A stretch of DNA of 64,000 nucleotides from assembly GCF_900104575.1 (NCBI RefSeq), contig NZ_LT629731.1:2368689-2432688 (forward strand). Reading direction: 5' to 3'. Every line of letters begins with the position of its first letter. The first letter of the stretch is position 1. This document shows, one piece after another, positions 43,316 to 52,279 of this stretch. The notes beneath the pieces are model-generated. The model was not told the DNA's origin. It saw only the letters and a program-made list of their open reading frames with translations, and did no database searches. This stretch comes from Bacillus tuaregi. GTDB taxonomy: Bacteria > Bacillota > Bacilli > Bacillales > Cytobacillaceae. Made by a program: the position numbers and the translations under genes.

Positions 43316-43371
43316 AAAAGGTAGTGCGATAAAAGCATTTTCATGCTTTTTATCACACTACCTTTGTTTTC
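43316..43371. terminator. Bidirectional terminator
   Basis: AAAGGTAGTG and CACTACCTTT enclose a second paired part (GATAAAAGCA with TGCTTTTTATC). T-runs lie on the outside of both arms. It separates the converging permease and TVP38 genes. Confidence 0.88.
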
Positions 43372-43375
43372 ATTA

Positions 43376-44563
43376 TTAAACCATTTCTTCTTTTATCTTA
43401 CCATTTTGTTTATCTTTATATACTTTCTTTGCCACACCTATTAGAATCGATAAAGCAAACAATGTTAATAATCCAACAAACAATTTCTGAGCTCCACCTG
43501 TAAGTGTCCCTCCAACATATGAATACACGAGGGTCGCAGGTAATTGACCTATCCCTGTTGCTAGGAAGAATGACCAAAATCTCATATTCGTTAGACCTGC
43601 CGCGTAACTTACAAAATCAAAGGAAACAAACGGTAATAATCTACAAACTAATATGGTACGATTTCCATATTTTTCGAAGAAAACATCTACACTTTCCATT
43701 GCACCCTTACTCGTTAGCTTTTCTACAACATCTCTACCTAGTACTCTCGCGATAAAGAAGCATAGTGCAGCCCCCGCCATGGCAGACGCCCAAGAAAGTA
43801 TGGCTCCTTGCCACCATCCAAATATCGCTGCATTTGAAAGGGTGATGAGGAACGCAGGAATGGGTGCAGCAATAGATTGAAGAACCATAAGTGTAAATGA
43901 TACGACTATAGCTAATTTACCGTATGAGCGCAAATATTCAATGACGATTTCTGTATCTAGCTTTGATATCGTACTAAATGCATGATTTAATCCATTATTA
44001 AGAGAAGGAATGGCAAAGTAGCAAATCATAAAAATAGCGATTCCAACAACGGCAACGATTCTTCCCTGTTTTCTTCTTTTCTTAACTTTTGCCATTTCCT
44101 CTGCATCTTGTTCTTCCCTTAAGTCACTTAGTTTTAACTGTTGTGCTTTTAAAGCTTTTCTTTCTTCCTTCGTATATTCCTTTTGGTACTTTCCTATCGT
44201 ACGTACAATATAGAAGTTCACTAAATTGATTATAATTGCAGCTATAATGAAAATCGGTCGTATCTCTGATACAGGATTTGTGAATCCAAGCGTTTCTTTT
44301 GTAATATATAAGAACTGTTGTATTCTTCCTGAAAATAAAGCAATCAGAATAACCGCCAGCTCAAGGTAAAAAAATAAATACTTCCAATCAAGTCTTGTCT
44401 TAGCAATAGCGACCATTAGTCCGAAGCCTGTAAAAATAAACATGACTAATCCTAGTCCTAGCATCATTTCCAATGCTACGTTAAAAAACAGCAGCATACA
44501 GAACAGATAGCCTAGTGCTATTCCTGCAGTAGTATAGTAAAAAATGAGTCTTAATTTTAACAA
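43376..44563 (-). CDS. TVP38/TMEM64 (VTT-domain) membrane protein with extra N-terminal membrane domain
   Basis: A 395-residue protein in two parts. Residues 1-130 hold four to five membrane helices of unknown type and a charged linker (EEQDAEEMAKVKKRRKQGR). Residues about 165-385 are a VTT domain (LQSIAAPIPAFLITLSNAAIFG, CRLLPFVSFDFVSYAAGLTNM, GIGQLPATLVYSYVGG) like E. coli YdjX and YdjZ. It is usually a lipid scramblase-like fold. The neighbouring upstream gene encodes a YdjY-domain lipoprotein, as in the ydjXYZ cluster. The start is TTG 44563 after AGGAGGTG. Confidence 0.82.
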   Translation of the reverse strand: MLKLRLIFYYTTAGIALGYLFCMLLFFNVALEMMLGLGLVMFIFTGFGLMVAIAKTRLDWKYLFFYLELAVILIALFSGRIQQFLYITKETLGFTNPVSEIRPIFIIAAIIINLVNFYIVRTIGKYQKEYTKEERKALKAQQLKLSDLREEQDAEEMAKVKKRRKQGRIVAVVGIAIFMICYFAIPSLNNGLNHAFSTISKLDTEIVIEYLRSYGKLAIVVSFTLMVLQSIAAPIPAFLITLSNAAIFGWWQGAILSWASAMAGAALCFFIARVLGRDVVEKLTSKGAMESVDVFFEKYGNRTILVCRLLPFVSFDFVSYAAGLTNMRFWSFFLATGIGQLPATLVYSYVGGTLTGGAQKLFVGLLTLFALSILIGVAKKVYKDKQNGKIKEEMV

Positions 44564-44619
44564 GACTTCACCTCCTGAATCATTCTGTAGGAAAAAAATG
44601 ATACTAAATGTAAGCTATA

Positions 44620-45306
44620 TTATTTTGCAATGGAATAGACTGTAGCGACATAAGTTCCGTCTTCAGGTAGCACCTCTTGATTTCCAGTAAATTCAACTTC
44701 TTTCGTATTTTCCACTGCACCATAGGAATAAGCAGAGTTGGATATGATTCCAACTGGGCAGCTGTCAAGACAAGTTAGGCATCCAGTATGTTTTTCCATT
44801 GAACGATCATGATTTCCACCAAATTTGAAGGTGATTTTGTTTCCATTGCTATCATTAATTACTTCATTAATATCATATTCCTTATCAGCGCCATTCCAAG
44901 TAACCGTTAAATCAATCGGTGTCCCTTCAACTTTAGTTGTTGAGGCATTATCAGGCGTCATGTTGTTTCCTGGCTCAGCACCTATTTCTACAAGTGCATT
45001 ATAGAAGTCTTCATGCGTTCCATATGATGTAAAGACAGATTTCGCTCCATTCGATCCATCCCTGAATACTGAAGCGTGACGTGTTGCCTCTGTAAAATAC
45101 TTCCCATTTACTTGAGAAAGAACCGTTACCGTACCGGCCTCTTTGTCAACTTTTATCGGATTTTCTAGTGATACACCACCTACATGATCGGGTGATTTTG
45201 CATTCGCTTCACCTGAATTCCCTCCATCGTTAGAGCTACATCCTGCAAATACCATCATGATAATAATTAGTAACACTGAAATGATGGTTTTTTTGTTAAA
45301 TTTCAT
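44620..45306 (-). CDS. YdjY-domain lipoprotein with ferredoxin-like cysteine motif
   Basis: About 228 residues. A lipoprotein signal peptide ends in the lipobox VFAGC (Cys at about 23 from the ATG at 45306), so the protein sits on the outer face of the membrane. The mature part contains CLTCLDSCPVG, a Cys-rich motif like that of 4Fe-4S ferredoxins, and the YdjY core EGTPIDLTVTW. Start ATG 45306 has AAGGAGG upstream. The VTT membrane protein follows after 56 bases, so the two probably work together; the role is unknown. Confidence 0.82.
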   Translation of the reverse strand: MKFNKKTIISVLLIIIMMVFAGCSSNDGGNSGEANAKSPDHVGGVSLENPIKVDKEAGTVTVLSQVNGKYFTEATRHASVFRDGSNGAKSVFTSYGTHEDFYNALVEIGAEPGNNMTPDNASTTKVEGTPIDLTVTWNGADKEYDINEVINDSNGNKITFKFGGNHDRSMEKHTGCLTCLDSCPVGIISNSAYSYGAVENTKEVEFTGNQEVLPEDGTYVATVYSIAK

Positions 45307-45324
45307 TACCTTTTCCTCCTTCAT

Positions 45325-45695
45325 TAATACATCTGATGCAATGTTTCTATTACGAACTTTTTGCTTTTCCGATATTTTGCAAATTATCTAGTTCTCGTTA
45401 GATCTTTCCACCTACCTCACCTTTTCATTTTCAATATTTTGTTCAGTTACAATAACAAGATGTTGACTAGAGTCATTTCCTAATGGTCCATATCAATATC
45501 GAATACTATGTTACTATAATTACCTCAGACTCTATTATTATAATTATAAAAAATAGCATATAGTGTACATTTTTTCGATAGTTACTGTCATAACTTATCG
45601 CTTTTATAGATATCATGTCCAAACCCTTATCTCATCAAGTGTGACTATATGCAAAAAATTCTCCTCTTCACAAAACGTCCATTTATTCCTCTAAA
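45325..45695. other. Gene-free stretch
   Basis: This AT-rich region holds the promoter side of the YdjY lipoprotein gene. I see no further gene, structured RNA or repeat in it. Confidence 0.5.
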
Positions 45696-45736
45696 TTGAA
45701 AAAGCCGAATATACAATACGATGTATCGTTCGGCCT
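45696..45736 (-). terminator. Terminator of the PBP1A-type gene
   Basis: GGCCGAA...TTCGGCTTTTT on the minus strand with an inner GATAC/GTATtG pairing; a T-run follows. It lies 86 bases after the stop codon. Confidence 0.8.
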
Positions 45737-45821
45737 TTTTTCAGTAATTTAGAAATAGTCAGAGATAGTTCTCACGCTTCAGCAAGTAGTGCCTCTAAAT
45801 ATTAGAATGACAACTCTGTTT

Positions 45822-48455
45822 CTAAGGAGTTTCCTCACGATCATTGTCTGAGGGTATGCTGTTATCTACAGGATTCGTATCACTATGATCCTTTTCTTCA
45901 ACTGTAACGGAAGTTTGTATGGGTTCACTTTTCCCTGCCTGATTTGATGCTGTTATCGTAAAGACATAGTTACTCCCTGGCTGAGGGCTATTAAGTATAG
46001 CCTGTAATTGTGAGGTTGAGGCTAACGTTCGCGTATGACCATTAACAGAATAGGTAATGGTATATTGGACATTTTTAGTAGCATCCTGGTTGGAAGCCCA
46101 ACTAATCACAATTACATTTGTGCTTTTATCATAAATTGCTTGTACATTACTTGGGCTATTAGGAGCTTCCTCTTTTTCCCCAACCGTTATGGATGTTGAA
46201 GTTGGGTTACTTTTTGTATCTTCGGAAACAGCAACAATAGTAAAGGTATATTCTTTTCCTTTTTCCGGACTTTGTAACACAGCCTGTAGCTCACTTGTTG
46301 ATGTTAATATTATCGTATCTCCTCCATCTGCTATATAAGAGATATCAAATGTTAGGTCTGAATGATCATTAGATGCATACGTCCAAGATAATAAAATACT
46401 ATCTGAAGCTTCGTCATATTGGGCGGATACATTCGTTGGTTCATTGGGCTTAGGCGCCTTCGGCTTTTCTCCACCTATTACATAGTATTCATTCCCTGAT
46501 TTCGCCACACTTTTTGGTTGTTTGAACTTTTCAGAACTCGTTGCTGTCTTTGACAGAATCGCTTGAAAGATTAACTTTGAAAAATTCTCACTCGTGCTGT
46601 TTAAATAGTCGTGAGCTGATGTTGTTTTACCATAGCCTGTCCAGACGGCTCCCGTATATTGCGGAGTATAGCCTACAAACCAAGCATCCTTTACTGCATT
46701 GCCTGGTAAGCCGTATTTTGCTTCTGTTTGTTTATCAAAGTTTGTTGTTCCCGTTTTTCCGGCAAGGTCTAGATTTGGAATATTCGCCTGCTTCCCCGTA
46801 CCTGAATCGACAGCGGTACGAAGCATATCAGTAATGAGGAAGGCCGTGTAATCCTCCATCACCTTATTCTTCTCAGGTTCGAGATTTTGCTCGATTCCAT
46901 CCTGATAGATAATTTTTGTCACCGTATGTGGTTCAACATAGTAACCGCCATTCCCAAAGGCAGCATATGCACCAGCCATCACAACCGGTGAGGCAGCGTC
47001 AATGCCGCCAATGGCGTTGGCTTCATTAACTTTTTGCTCGTCGGTAATCGGAAATCCCAGACTTCTGGCAAAATCAGTGGCATCGTCCACCCCTACTGCT
47101 TGAAAGGCCTTTAATGCGGGAATATTTCTCGACCATGCTAGATGATCCCGAATGCTCCTATTTCCGGCATATTTACGATTGGCATTTCGAATTGGAGTTC
47201 CATTTGCATACTGATATTCCTCATCCTTTAACAGATGTCCAGTCGACCATTTATGATTGTCAATCGCTGGTCCATAATCAAGAATCGGCTTTATTGTTGA
47301 CCCCGGCTGCCGTTTCATCATCGTTGCAAAGTTATATCCACCGTTTTGATAATTTCTACCTCCACCAATCGCTTTAATTGCTCCGGTTTGTGTATCTGTT
47401 ATGACAACAGCAGACTGCAGGTTATCATGATCTGGAAAACTGACATAGTTATTGGTTGAAAGCACATCCTCCGTAATTTGTTGAATTTCCGGGTCAATGG
47501 TTGTATAGATTTCCAGGCCGTCTTCAAAAATATTGGTATCTGTTTTTACCTGTACCTCTTTGATAACAGTATTAACAAAAGCTTGATAGTGATTGGTCTT
47601 TGGCATTTGAATATTCAGAGTCTCTTCAATCGGGGTGCTTTGCGCTTCCGTCATTTCCGATTTTGAAAGATATCCATGCCGATTCATATATTGAAGCACC
47701 ATATTTCTTCTTTTTTCAGCTTTCTCTAAATTATCATCCTCGGTTGGTATGTATCGGTTTGGACTTTGGGGAATCCCAGCTAATAGTGCGGCCTGCTCAA
47801 GTGTTAGCTGGTCAAGCTCATCAGGACCTAATCCAAAGAAACGCTCTGCCGCTTTGGCTACGCCATATACATCCCCGCCATATAAATTTTTATTAAAATA
47901 CATTTCTAATATTTGATCTTTGGAAAATCGTCTCTCTAATTGAAGTGCTAAATACCATTCTTGGATTTTCCTTGTCGGTGTTTGTTCAATCGATAAAAAG
48001 GAATTTTTCACAAGCTGCTGGGTAATCGTACTACCCCCGCCCCCCTCAAAGGAACCAGAAGTGATGATGTTAAAAATCGCTACTAAGGTGCGTTTCACAT
48101 CGATTCCATGATGCTTATAGAAACGAGCATCCTCTGTGGCAATCACCGCATCCTTCAATACGTCCGGTATCTGTTCCACCTTCACAGCATCCCGTTTTTC
48201 TGTGCCAATTTCAGCAATAATCGTCTTTTCATCACTAGCATATAACGTGGATGATAAAGGTGCCTTTAACAACGTTTCATCAAACTTCGGCGCATCTTTG
48301 ATAATCCATAAGAATGCTCCTGCTCCAATAATAAACATCAAAGTACCAATGACAAAGGTAGTGTATAACATTTTTTTCCAAACTCTTTTTTGGGACTTTG
48401 GTTGTTGCTTTTTTACTTTTTTCCTTCGCTCCATGCGTGATTCATTTTCAGCCAT
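45822..48455 (-). CDS. Bifunctional penicillin-binding protein 1A (PonA-type) with two FN3 domains
   Basis: About 877 residues: a basic cytoplasmic tail, one membrane helix (about 25-50), a GT51 glycosyltransferase domain (EDARFYKHHGID, GGSTITQQLVKN, RKIQEWYLALQLER), a transpeptidase domain (Ser in RQPGSTIKP, SRN, KTGTTN) and two C-terminal fibronectin type III repeats (about 680-870). It polymerises and cross-links peptidoglycan outside the membrane. Start ATG 48455 (AGAGAAG upstream) opens with MAENESRMERR; the frame is open to TTG 48548 but that stretch is not PBP-like. It is divergent from an FHA regulator. Confidence 0.88.
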   Translation of the reverse strand: MAENESRMERRKKVKKQQPKSQKRVWKKMLYTTFVIGTLMFIIGAGAFLWIIKDAPKFDETLLKAPLSSTLYASDEKTIIAEIGTEKRDAVKVEQIPDVLKDAVIATEDARFYKHHGIDVKRTLVAIFNIITSGSFEGGGGSTITQQLVKNSFLSIEQTPTRKIQEWYLALQLERRFSKDQILEMYFNKNLYGGDVYGVAKAAERFFGLGPDELDQLTLEQAALLAGIPQSPNRYIPTEDDNLEKAEKRRNMVLQYMNRHGYLSKSEMTEAQSTPIEETLNIQMPKTNHYQAFVNTVIKEVQVKTDTNIFEDGLEIYTTIDPEIQQITEDVLSTNNYVSFPDHDNLQSAVVITDTQTGAIKAIGGGRNYQNGGYNFATMMKRQPGSTIKPILDYGPAIDNHKWSTGHLLKDEEYQYANGTPIRNANRKYAGNRSIRDHLAWSRNIPALKAFQAVGVDDATDFARSLGFPITDEQKVNEANAIGGIDAASPVVMAGAYAAFGNGGYYVEPHTVTKIIYQDGIEQNLEPEKNKVMEDYTAFLITDMLRTAVDSGTGKQANIPNLDLAGKTGTTNFDKQTEAKYGLPGNAVKDAWFVGYTPQYTGAVWTGYGKTTSAHDYLNSTSENFSKLIFQAILSKTATSSEKFKQPKSVAKSGNEYYVIGGEKPKAPKPNEPTNVSAQYDEASDSILLSWTYASNDHSDLTFDISYIADGGDTIILTSTSELQAVLQSPEKGKEYTFTIVAVSEDTKSNPTSTSITVGEKEEAPNSPSNVQAIYDKSTNVIVISWASNQDATKNVQYTITYSVNGHTRTLASTSQLQAILNSPQPGSNYVFTITASNQAGKSEPIQTSVTVEEKDHSDTNPVDNSIPSDNDREETP

Positions 48456-48573
48456 ATTCTTCTCTGCTAAGTAGATAAACAACCATGATAAATTTGTTGA
48501 TCTACACGCTATTACTAGCAGAATTTTCACCTCTTTTATTAGATTCAAGTAATCCTTGTGAAAGTTAGCTCTA

Positions 48574-48663
48574 TTACCCTGGATGGAGTCCCAAAACCAT
48601 AGAAAGTCTATTTTTAGGAATTAAAGTAATCACTGTTCGTTTTATTGCTTTTTTATATTTCAC
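48574..48663 (-). CDS. Possible 29-codon leader peptide ahead of the PBP gene
   Basis: GTG 48663 lies five bases after a strong AAGGAGG and opens 29 codons ending in TAA: a basic, hydrophobic peptide starting MKYKKAIKRTVITLIPK. It lies 120 bases upstream of the PBP start on the same strand. It could be a leader peptide or a small membrane-active protein. No family is known to me, and it may be chance. Confidence 0.35.
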   Translation of the reverse strand: MKYKKAIKRTVITLIPKNRLSMVLGLHPG

Positions 48664-48814
48664 TTTTCAATCCTCCTTATTCATTATAAGATGAGATGGA
48701 CAAGGGTAATTCAGTATATAAACTATAGTAAATGAACAGCTAACCAATCAATGGAATGATAATGATAAATGACTAATAAAATAGAATTAGAATGATTATG
48801 TTTAGGAGAATCTT

Positions 48815-49510
48815 ATGAAACCATTAGCCTATTTAATTGTGGAAAGTGGCTCCCCTTTTGAAAAAGGTGCCTTTATTCCAATAAATCGTCCGCAAATGAT
48901 TGTCGGTCGAAGGGGCAGTAATTGGCAGCCCGATATTTCCTTTCACAATATTTTTGTTTCAAGAAGACACTTTTCCATTTCCTTAGAAAATGACATATAT
49001 TTCATTAAGGATTTAAATAGTAAGCATGGTACATTTGTGAATAATCAACCATTAATCCCAAATGAGGAATTTATTCTTAAAAATTCAGCAGAAATTTCTA
49101 TCGCAAATAAGCTGATAAAAATGAGTTTTTCAACATCAAATATTGAGCAGACAGCTGATATCGTTCCGACCGTTCAAATGTGTAATTGGGTCAATAGCTT
49201 TGCTTTAGACCCTTTAAAACAAGAAATGTCCATTCAAGGAAATGCTTATGTATTTACGGACAAAGAATTTAAATGCATCGAACTGCTTTTATCAAGGAGC
49301 AACCAATTCGTAGCTATTGATGAATTGAAAAGCAGTGTCTGGAAGGAACGGACACAAATGGTAGGAGAACTTCCAGATGTCAGCTCGGATGAGGTAAACG
49401 CATTAATCTACCGAGTTCGAAAAAAAACACGGGACATCATTCAAATTGAAAATATAAGAGGAAAAGGATACATTCTTTCATTCAACAAAATCACTGGACT
49501 TATCGGGTGA
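48815..49510 (+). CDS. FHA domain-winged helix (OmpR-type) DNA-binding protein
   Basis: A 231-residue fusion. Residues about 27-105 are an FHA domain with the phosphothreonine-binding core GRRG (31), SRRH (49-52), N68 and HGTFVNN. Residues about 128-224 are a PhoB/OmpR-type winged helix (YVFTDKEFKCIELLLSRSNQ, DEVNALIYRVRKKTR, IRGKGYILSF). FHA domains read Ser/Thr-kinase signals, so DNA binding here is probably controlled by a PASTA or other Ser/Thr kinase. It is divergent from PBP1A, a possible target. TTAGGAGA precedes the ATG. Confidence 0.85.
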   Translation: MKPLAYLIVESGSPFEKGAFIPINRPQMIVGRRGSNWQPDISFHNIFVSRRHFSISLENDIYFIKDLNSKHGTFVNNQPLIPNEEFILKNSAEISIANKLIKMSFSTSNIEQTADIVPTVQMCNWVNSFALDPLKQEMSIQGNAYVFTDKEFKCIELLLSRSNQFVAIDELKSSVWKERTQMVGELPDVSSDEVNALIYRVRKKTRDIIQIENIRGKGYILSFNKITGLIG

Positions 49511-49682
49511 TTACGTATTGTAAACGATAGACTTTTATCGAGGCGTTCACTGTTGTTTTCGTTTAGTGGTCATTCTTTTGTGATTGAAGGAAGTATTTCA
49601 TTTTGCGAAAGAATCACAGCAGAGGATCATTCTAATGTCTCTGCTGTTCCTTTTATTCATGTTAATCGATATACCATCTTCT

Positions 49683-50666
49683 TTAATTTTTCTGAGTCCT
49701 CCCTTTTCTATTAACAAATCTATCATGTACAATACTGTAATTGATTTTTGTAAATGTACACTCTTTCACACAAACAGTGCATCCCTGCTGGGAAACAAAA
49801 ATGGGCAAGCATTTTTCTCTGTTGATATGCGTTTTTCGTCCTGATTGATGTTCAATAGGTTCTTCATAAATAGCCTGGGATGGACATTTCCTAATACATT
49901 TTCCACAGTTTTCACAAAAATCACCTATCCAGGAATGGTAATTCTTTTCTGAGAGAGGTAGATTTTCAATGTTAACAAAAATAGCGGCAATTCTTTGTGA
50001 GGCGCCAAATTGTGGCGTGATTAATAGTCCATGTCTTCCACACCAGCCAAGCCCTGCCTCAACAGCAAGCGGAGGATATACGACCAATCCCCCAAGCGGA
50101 TGACTGGCCTGTGCTTGAAACCCCATTATTCTCAACTGCTCGGTTAATAAATTCGTAGTCTTTCCTAGCGTATCATATGTAGACATGACCATTTTAAAGG
50201 TGTCTAAGCTTGGTGCCTTCATGACCGCCTCTTTATTCATTTCCATGATGAGAACAATCGCAGTATCATATAAAACAGCCCGGTCTTTAAAAATCAAATG
50301 ATGCGGAAGCTTTGTATATCCAATTGCACCTATCCCATTCTCTTTAGCCATTGCTTCAAATTGTTTTAATTCAAGGTCATCAATGATGGTTTTGCCTCTA
50401 GCCGGATTATTAGAAAGGGATTTTATTGCCTTATTTCCTTCCTTAATACTCGAGCTTAGGCTTGGTCCTACAATAGGGATATTCTTGATGCTAAAAGGAA
50501 CCTCTTTCCCGCTTGGAATTTTGTCAGGGTTTGGCCAGCTCTTTTCCGGTGAATCCTCTACAGAGTGAAAGACGCCATCTAATTTTTCAACTGAACGCTC
50601 TAGCTCAAACCAATTAGACACTTTATGCTTTATTTTCTTTAAGATGATTTTTTCAACTACATTCAT
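49683..50666 (-). CDS. 4Fe-4S protein of the QueG/reductive-dehalogenase type
   Basis: About 327 residues. A middle domain (GWCGRHGLLITPQFGASQRIAAIFV, about 220-245) matches epoxyqueuosine reductase and reductive-dehalogenase-like proteins. It is followed by two cluster motifs, CENCGKCIRKCPSQAI and CLPIFVSQQGCTVCVKEC. These features suggest a cytoplasmic, cobalamin- or flavin-linked reductase; it is not the standard QueG, as the N-terminus differs. The start ATG 50666 has AAGGAG upstream and lies a few bases after the MarR stop, so both genes form one operon. Confidence 0.75.
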   Translation of the reverse strand: MNVVEKIILKKIKHKVSNWFELERSVEKLDGVFHSVEDSPEKSWPNPDKIPSGKEVPFSIKNIPIVGPSLSSSIKEGNKAIKSLSNNPARGKTIIDDLELKQFEAMAKENGIGAIGYTKLPHHLIFKDRAVLYDTAIVLIMEMNKEAVMKAPSLDTFKMVMSTYDTLGKTTNLLTEQLRIMGFQAQASHPLGGLVVYPPLAVEAGLGWCGRHGLLITPQFGASQRIAAIFVNIENLPLSEKNYHSWIGDFCENCGKCIRKCPSQAIYEEPIEHQSGRKTHINREKCLPIFVSQQGCTVCVKECTFTKINYSIVHDRFVNRKGRTQKN

Positions 50667-50671
50667 TCTTA

Positions 50672-51151
50672 TCACTCCTTATCAGTGGAAATGCTGTTGA
50701 GGTTCAAGAATACTTTTCTAAGGACACTCTTCGCCATGTCAATCTCCTCCTGCTCGATTCCTTCCGTAGCTTCTTTCATGAGCTGTATAACAATCGGAAT
50801 GATGATGGAACGAATCCGCTTCCCTTCTTCAGTTAAGTGCACATTGTAGTTTCGGCGATCATTTTCATCTGTTTTCTTGATTACATAGGATTTGTTCATC
50901 AAACCACCAAGTAAACGGGTGACTCGTGTCTTGTCCTTCAATGTTTTTTCAACTAATTCTGTTTGGGGAATCCCATCACTTTCCCAAAGCCTGCTGAGTA
51001 ATGCAAACTCTTCAGGCGTAAGCTCTAACCCTGCCTCCTTAAGAGCAAGGTGCAGACGCTTTTTAACAATAATAGCCGCTCTATTTATAATCGAACCCAA
51101 TGCATCTTCAATGAGGAAATGACTGATGTTGAAGTCCTGTTCATCGCTCAT
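50672..51151 (-). CDS. MarR-family transcriptional regulator
   Basis: About 159 residues with a MarR winged helix (LTPEEFALLSRLWESDGIPQTELVEKTLKDKTRVTRLLGGLMNKSYVIKK, wing DENDRRNYNVHLTEEGK). Start ATG 51151 is preferred over GTG 51160, which overlaps the AAGG site. It is the first gene of an operon with the Fe-S protein. A perfect 25-bp palindrome overlaps its -35, so it represses itself and the partner gene. Confidence 0.88.
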   Translation of the reverse strand: MSDEQDFNISHFLIEDALGSIINRAAIIVKKRLHLALKEAGLELTPEEFALLSRLWESDGIPQTELVEKTLKDKTRVTRLLGGLMNKSYVIKKTDENDRRNYNVHLTEEGKRIRSIIIPIVIQLMKEATEGIEQEEIDMAKSVLRKVFLNLNSISTDKE

Positions 51152-51183
51152 ATTACTCACACCTTCTTTTATACTATAGTTAT

Positions 51184-51218
51184 ATAATAGATTAATTAGT
51201 TGCTAATAGCAACTAATT
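51184..51218 (-). promoter_or_regulatory. MarR operator and SigA-type promoter
   Basis: AATTAGTTGCTA-A-TAGCAACTAATT (51194-51218) is a perfect palindrome with 12-bp arms. On the minus strand TTGCTA (51207-51212), inside the palindrome, and TATTAT (51184-51189) are a -35/-10 pair with a 17-base spacer. Binding would block RNA polymerase. Confidence 0.8.
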
Positions 51219-51377
51219 GCCTAAAAAAGGTGGTAGTTGGATTTTTCATCATTTTTATAAGATACCATTTATAATTGGCACCATCCACATATCGTATTCT
51301 TTACTTATAATTACTATTTACATATAACAATTATTTCGCTACGATTCTAATAGTTACAACATGAGAGGCTGATATGT

Positions 51378-52145
51378 ATGTTTTTTGATTTAGACCCATC
51401 GTTATTATTGATTTTGCTTGTTTTTGGCTTTTTAGCAGCATTTATAGATTCGGTTGTTGGTGGTGGCGGGCTTATTACATTACCTGCTTTATTATTTACT
51501 GGATTGAATCCAGCTGGAGCCGTTGCTACTAATAAATTAGCGTCGACTATCGGTTCTTTAACGAGTACATTCATATTTTATCGTTCCGGAAAAATTGATA
51601 TGAAATCAGTGATTAAGCTATTTCCTCTCTCTTTTGTCGGATCGTTGCTTGGTGCATGGACCGTTCATAGGATGAACCCTGATGTGCTAAAGCCATTGAT
51701 GCTCGTTATGCTTGGTGCAGTGGCTATTTATACGATTTTCAAGAAGGATTGGGGCAGTATTTCCACTCCGAAAAAGCTATCCATTCGTCACTTCATCATT
51801 TTTCTGGCAGCCATTTTGGCGATTGGCTTCTATGATGGTTTTCTAGGACCTGGGACAGGTTCGTTTTTAATATTTTCTTTTTTATTAATTGGAAATGACT
51901 TCTTAAAGGCTGCGGGGAATGCGAAATTTTTAAACTTCAGCAGCAATGTGGCTGGATTATTGATGTTTATGTTTTTAGGGCAAGTGAATTACACGTATGG
52001 GTTGATCATGGGACTAGCCCAGCTTGCCGGTGCGATTTGCGGCTCAAAATTTGCAATTAAACGAGGTAGCAGCTATGTTCGTGCCTTGTTTATTACCGTC
52101 ACCTGTTTATTGTTAGCGAAAAATATCTATGATTACATGCTTTAA
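51378..52145 (+). CDS. TSUP-family (TauE/SafE) membrane exporter
   Basis: A 255-residue protein with eight membrane helices and two family repeats, each beginning with a glycine-rich helix: GGGGLITLPALL in the first and GFYDGFLGPGTGSFLIF in the second. Members move sulfite, sulfoacetate or other organosulfur anions. The substrate is not predictable. A weak GAGG site precedes ATG 51378. It is transcribed alone, divergent from the MarR operon. Confidence 0.87.
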   Translation: MFFDLDPSLLLILLVFGFLAAFIDSVVGGGGLITLPALLFTGLNPAGAVATNKLASTIGSLTSTFIFYRSGKIDMKSVIKLFPLSFVGSLLGAWTVHRMNPDVLKPLMLVMLGAVAIYTIFKKDWGSISTPKKLSIRHFIIFLAAILAIGFYDGFLGPGTGSFLIFSFLLIGNDFLKAAGNAKFLNFSSNVAGLLMFMFLGQVNYTYGLIMGLAQLAGAICGSKFAIKRGSSYVRALFITVTCLLLAKNIYDYML

Positions 52146-52217
52146 TATATAAACTTGACAATGCTAGTGAGGCAAAGGATTATCCCTTACGATTTTGGAT
52201 TACTAGAAATCCTTTTG

Positions 52218-52253
52218 TATCAAGGAAAGGTTGAGACACTCCCTTCCTTGATA
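52218..52253. other. Hairpin downstream of the TSUP gene
   Basis: TATCAAGGAA and TTCCTTGATA form a perfect 10-bp stem between two converging genes. No T-run follows on either strand, so its role as terminator is uncertain. Confidence 0.45.
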
Positions 52254-52279
52254 GGACTTCACTAGGTTTGTATACGCTT

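Noticed and set aside
45822-48548. Longer PBP start at TTG 48548
   Set aside because: The added 31 residues do not resemble PBP N-termini, and the cytoplasmic basic tail begins naturally at ATG 48455.
49584-49844. 86-codon plus-strand frame after the FHA gene
   Set aside because: It lacks a ribosome site and overlaps the end of the Fe-S protein gene on the other strand.
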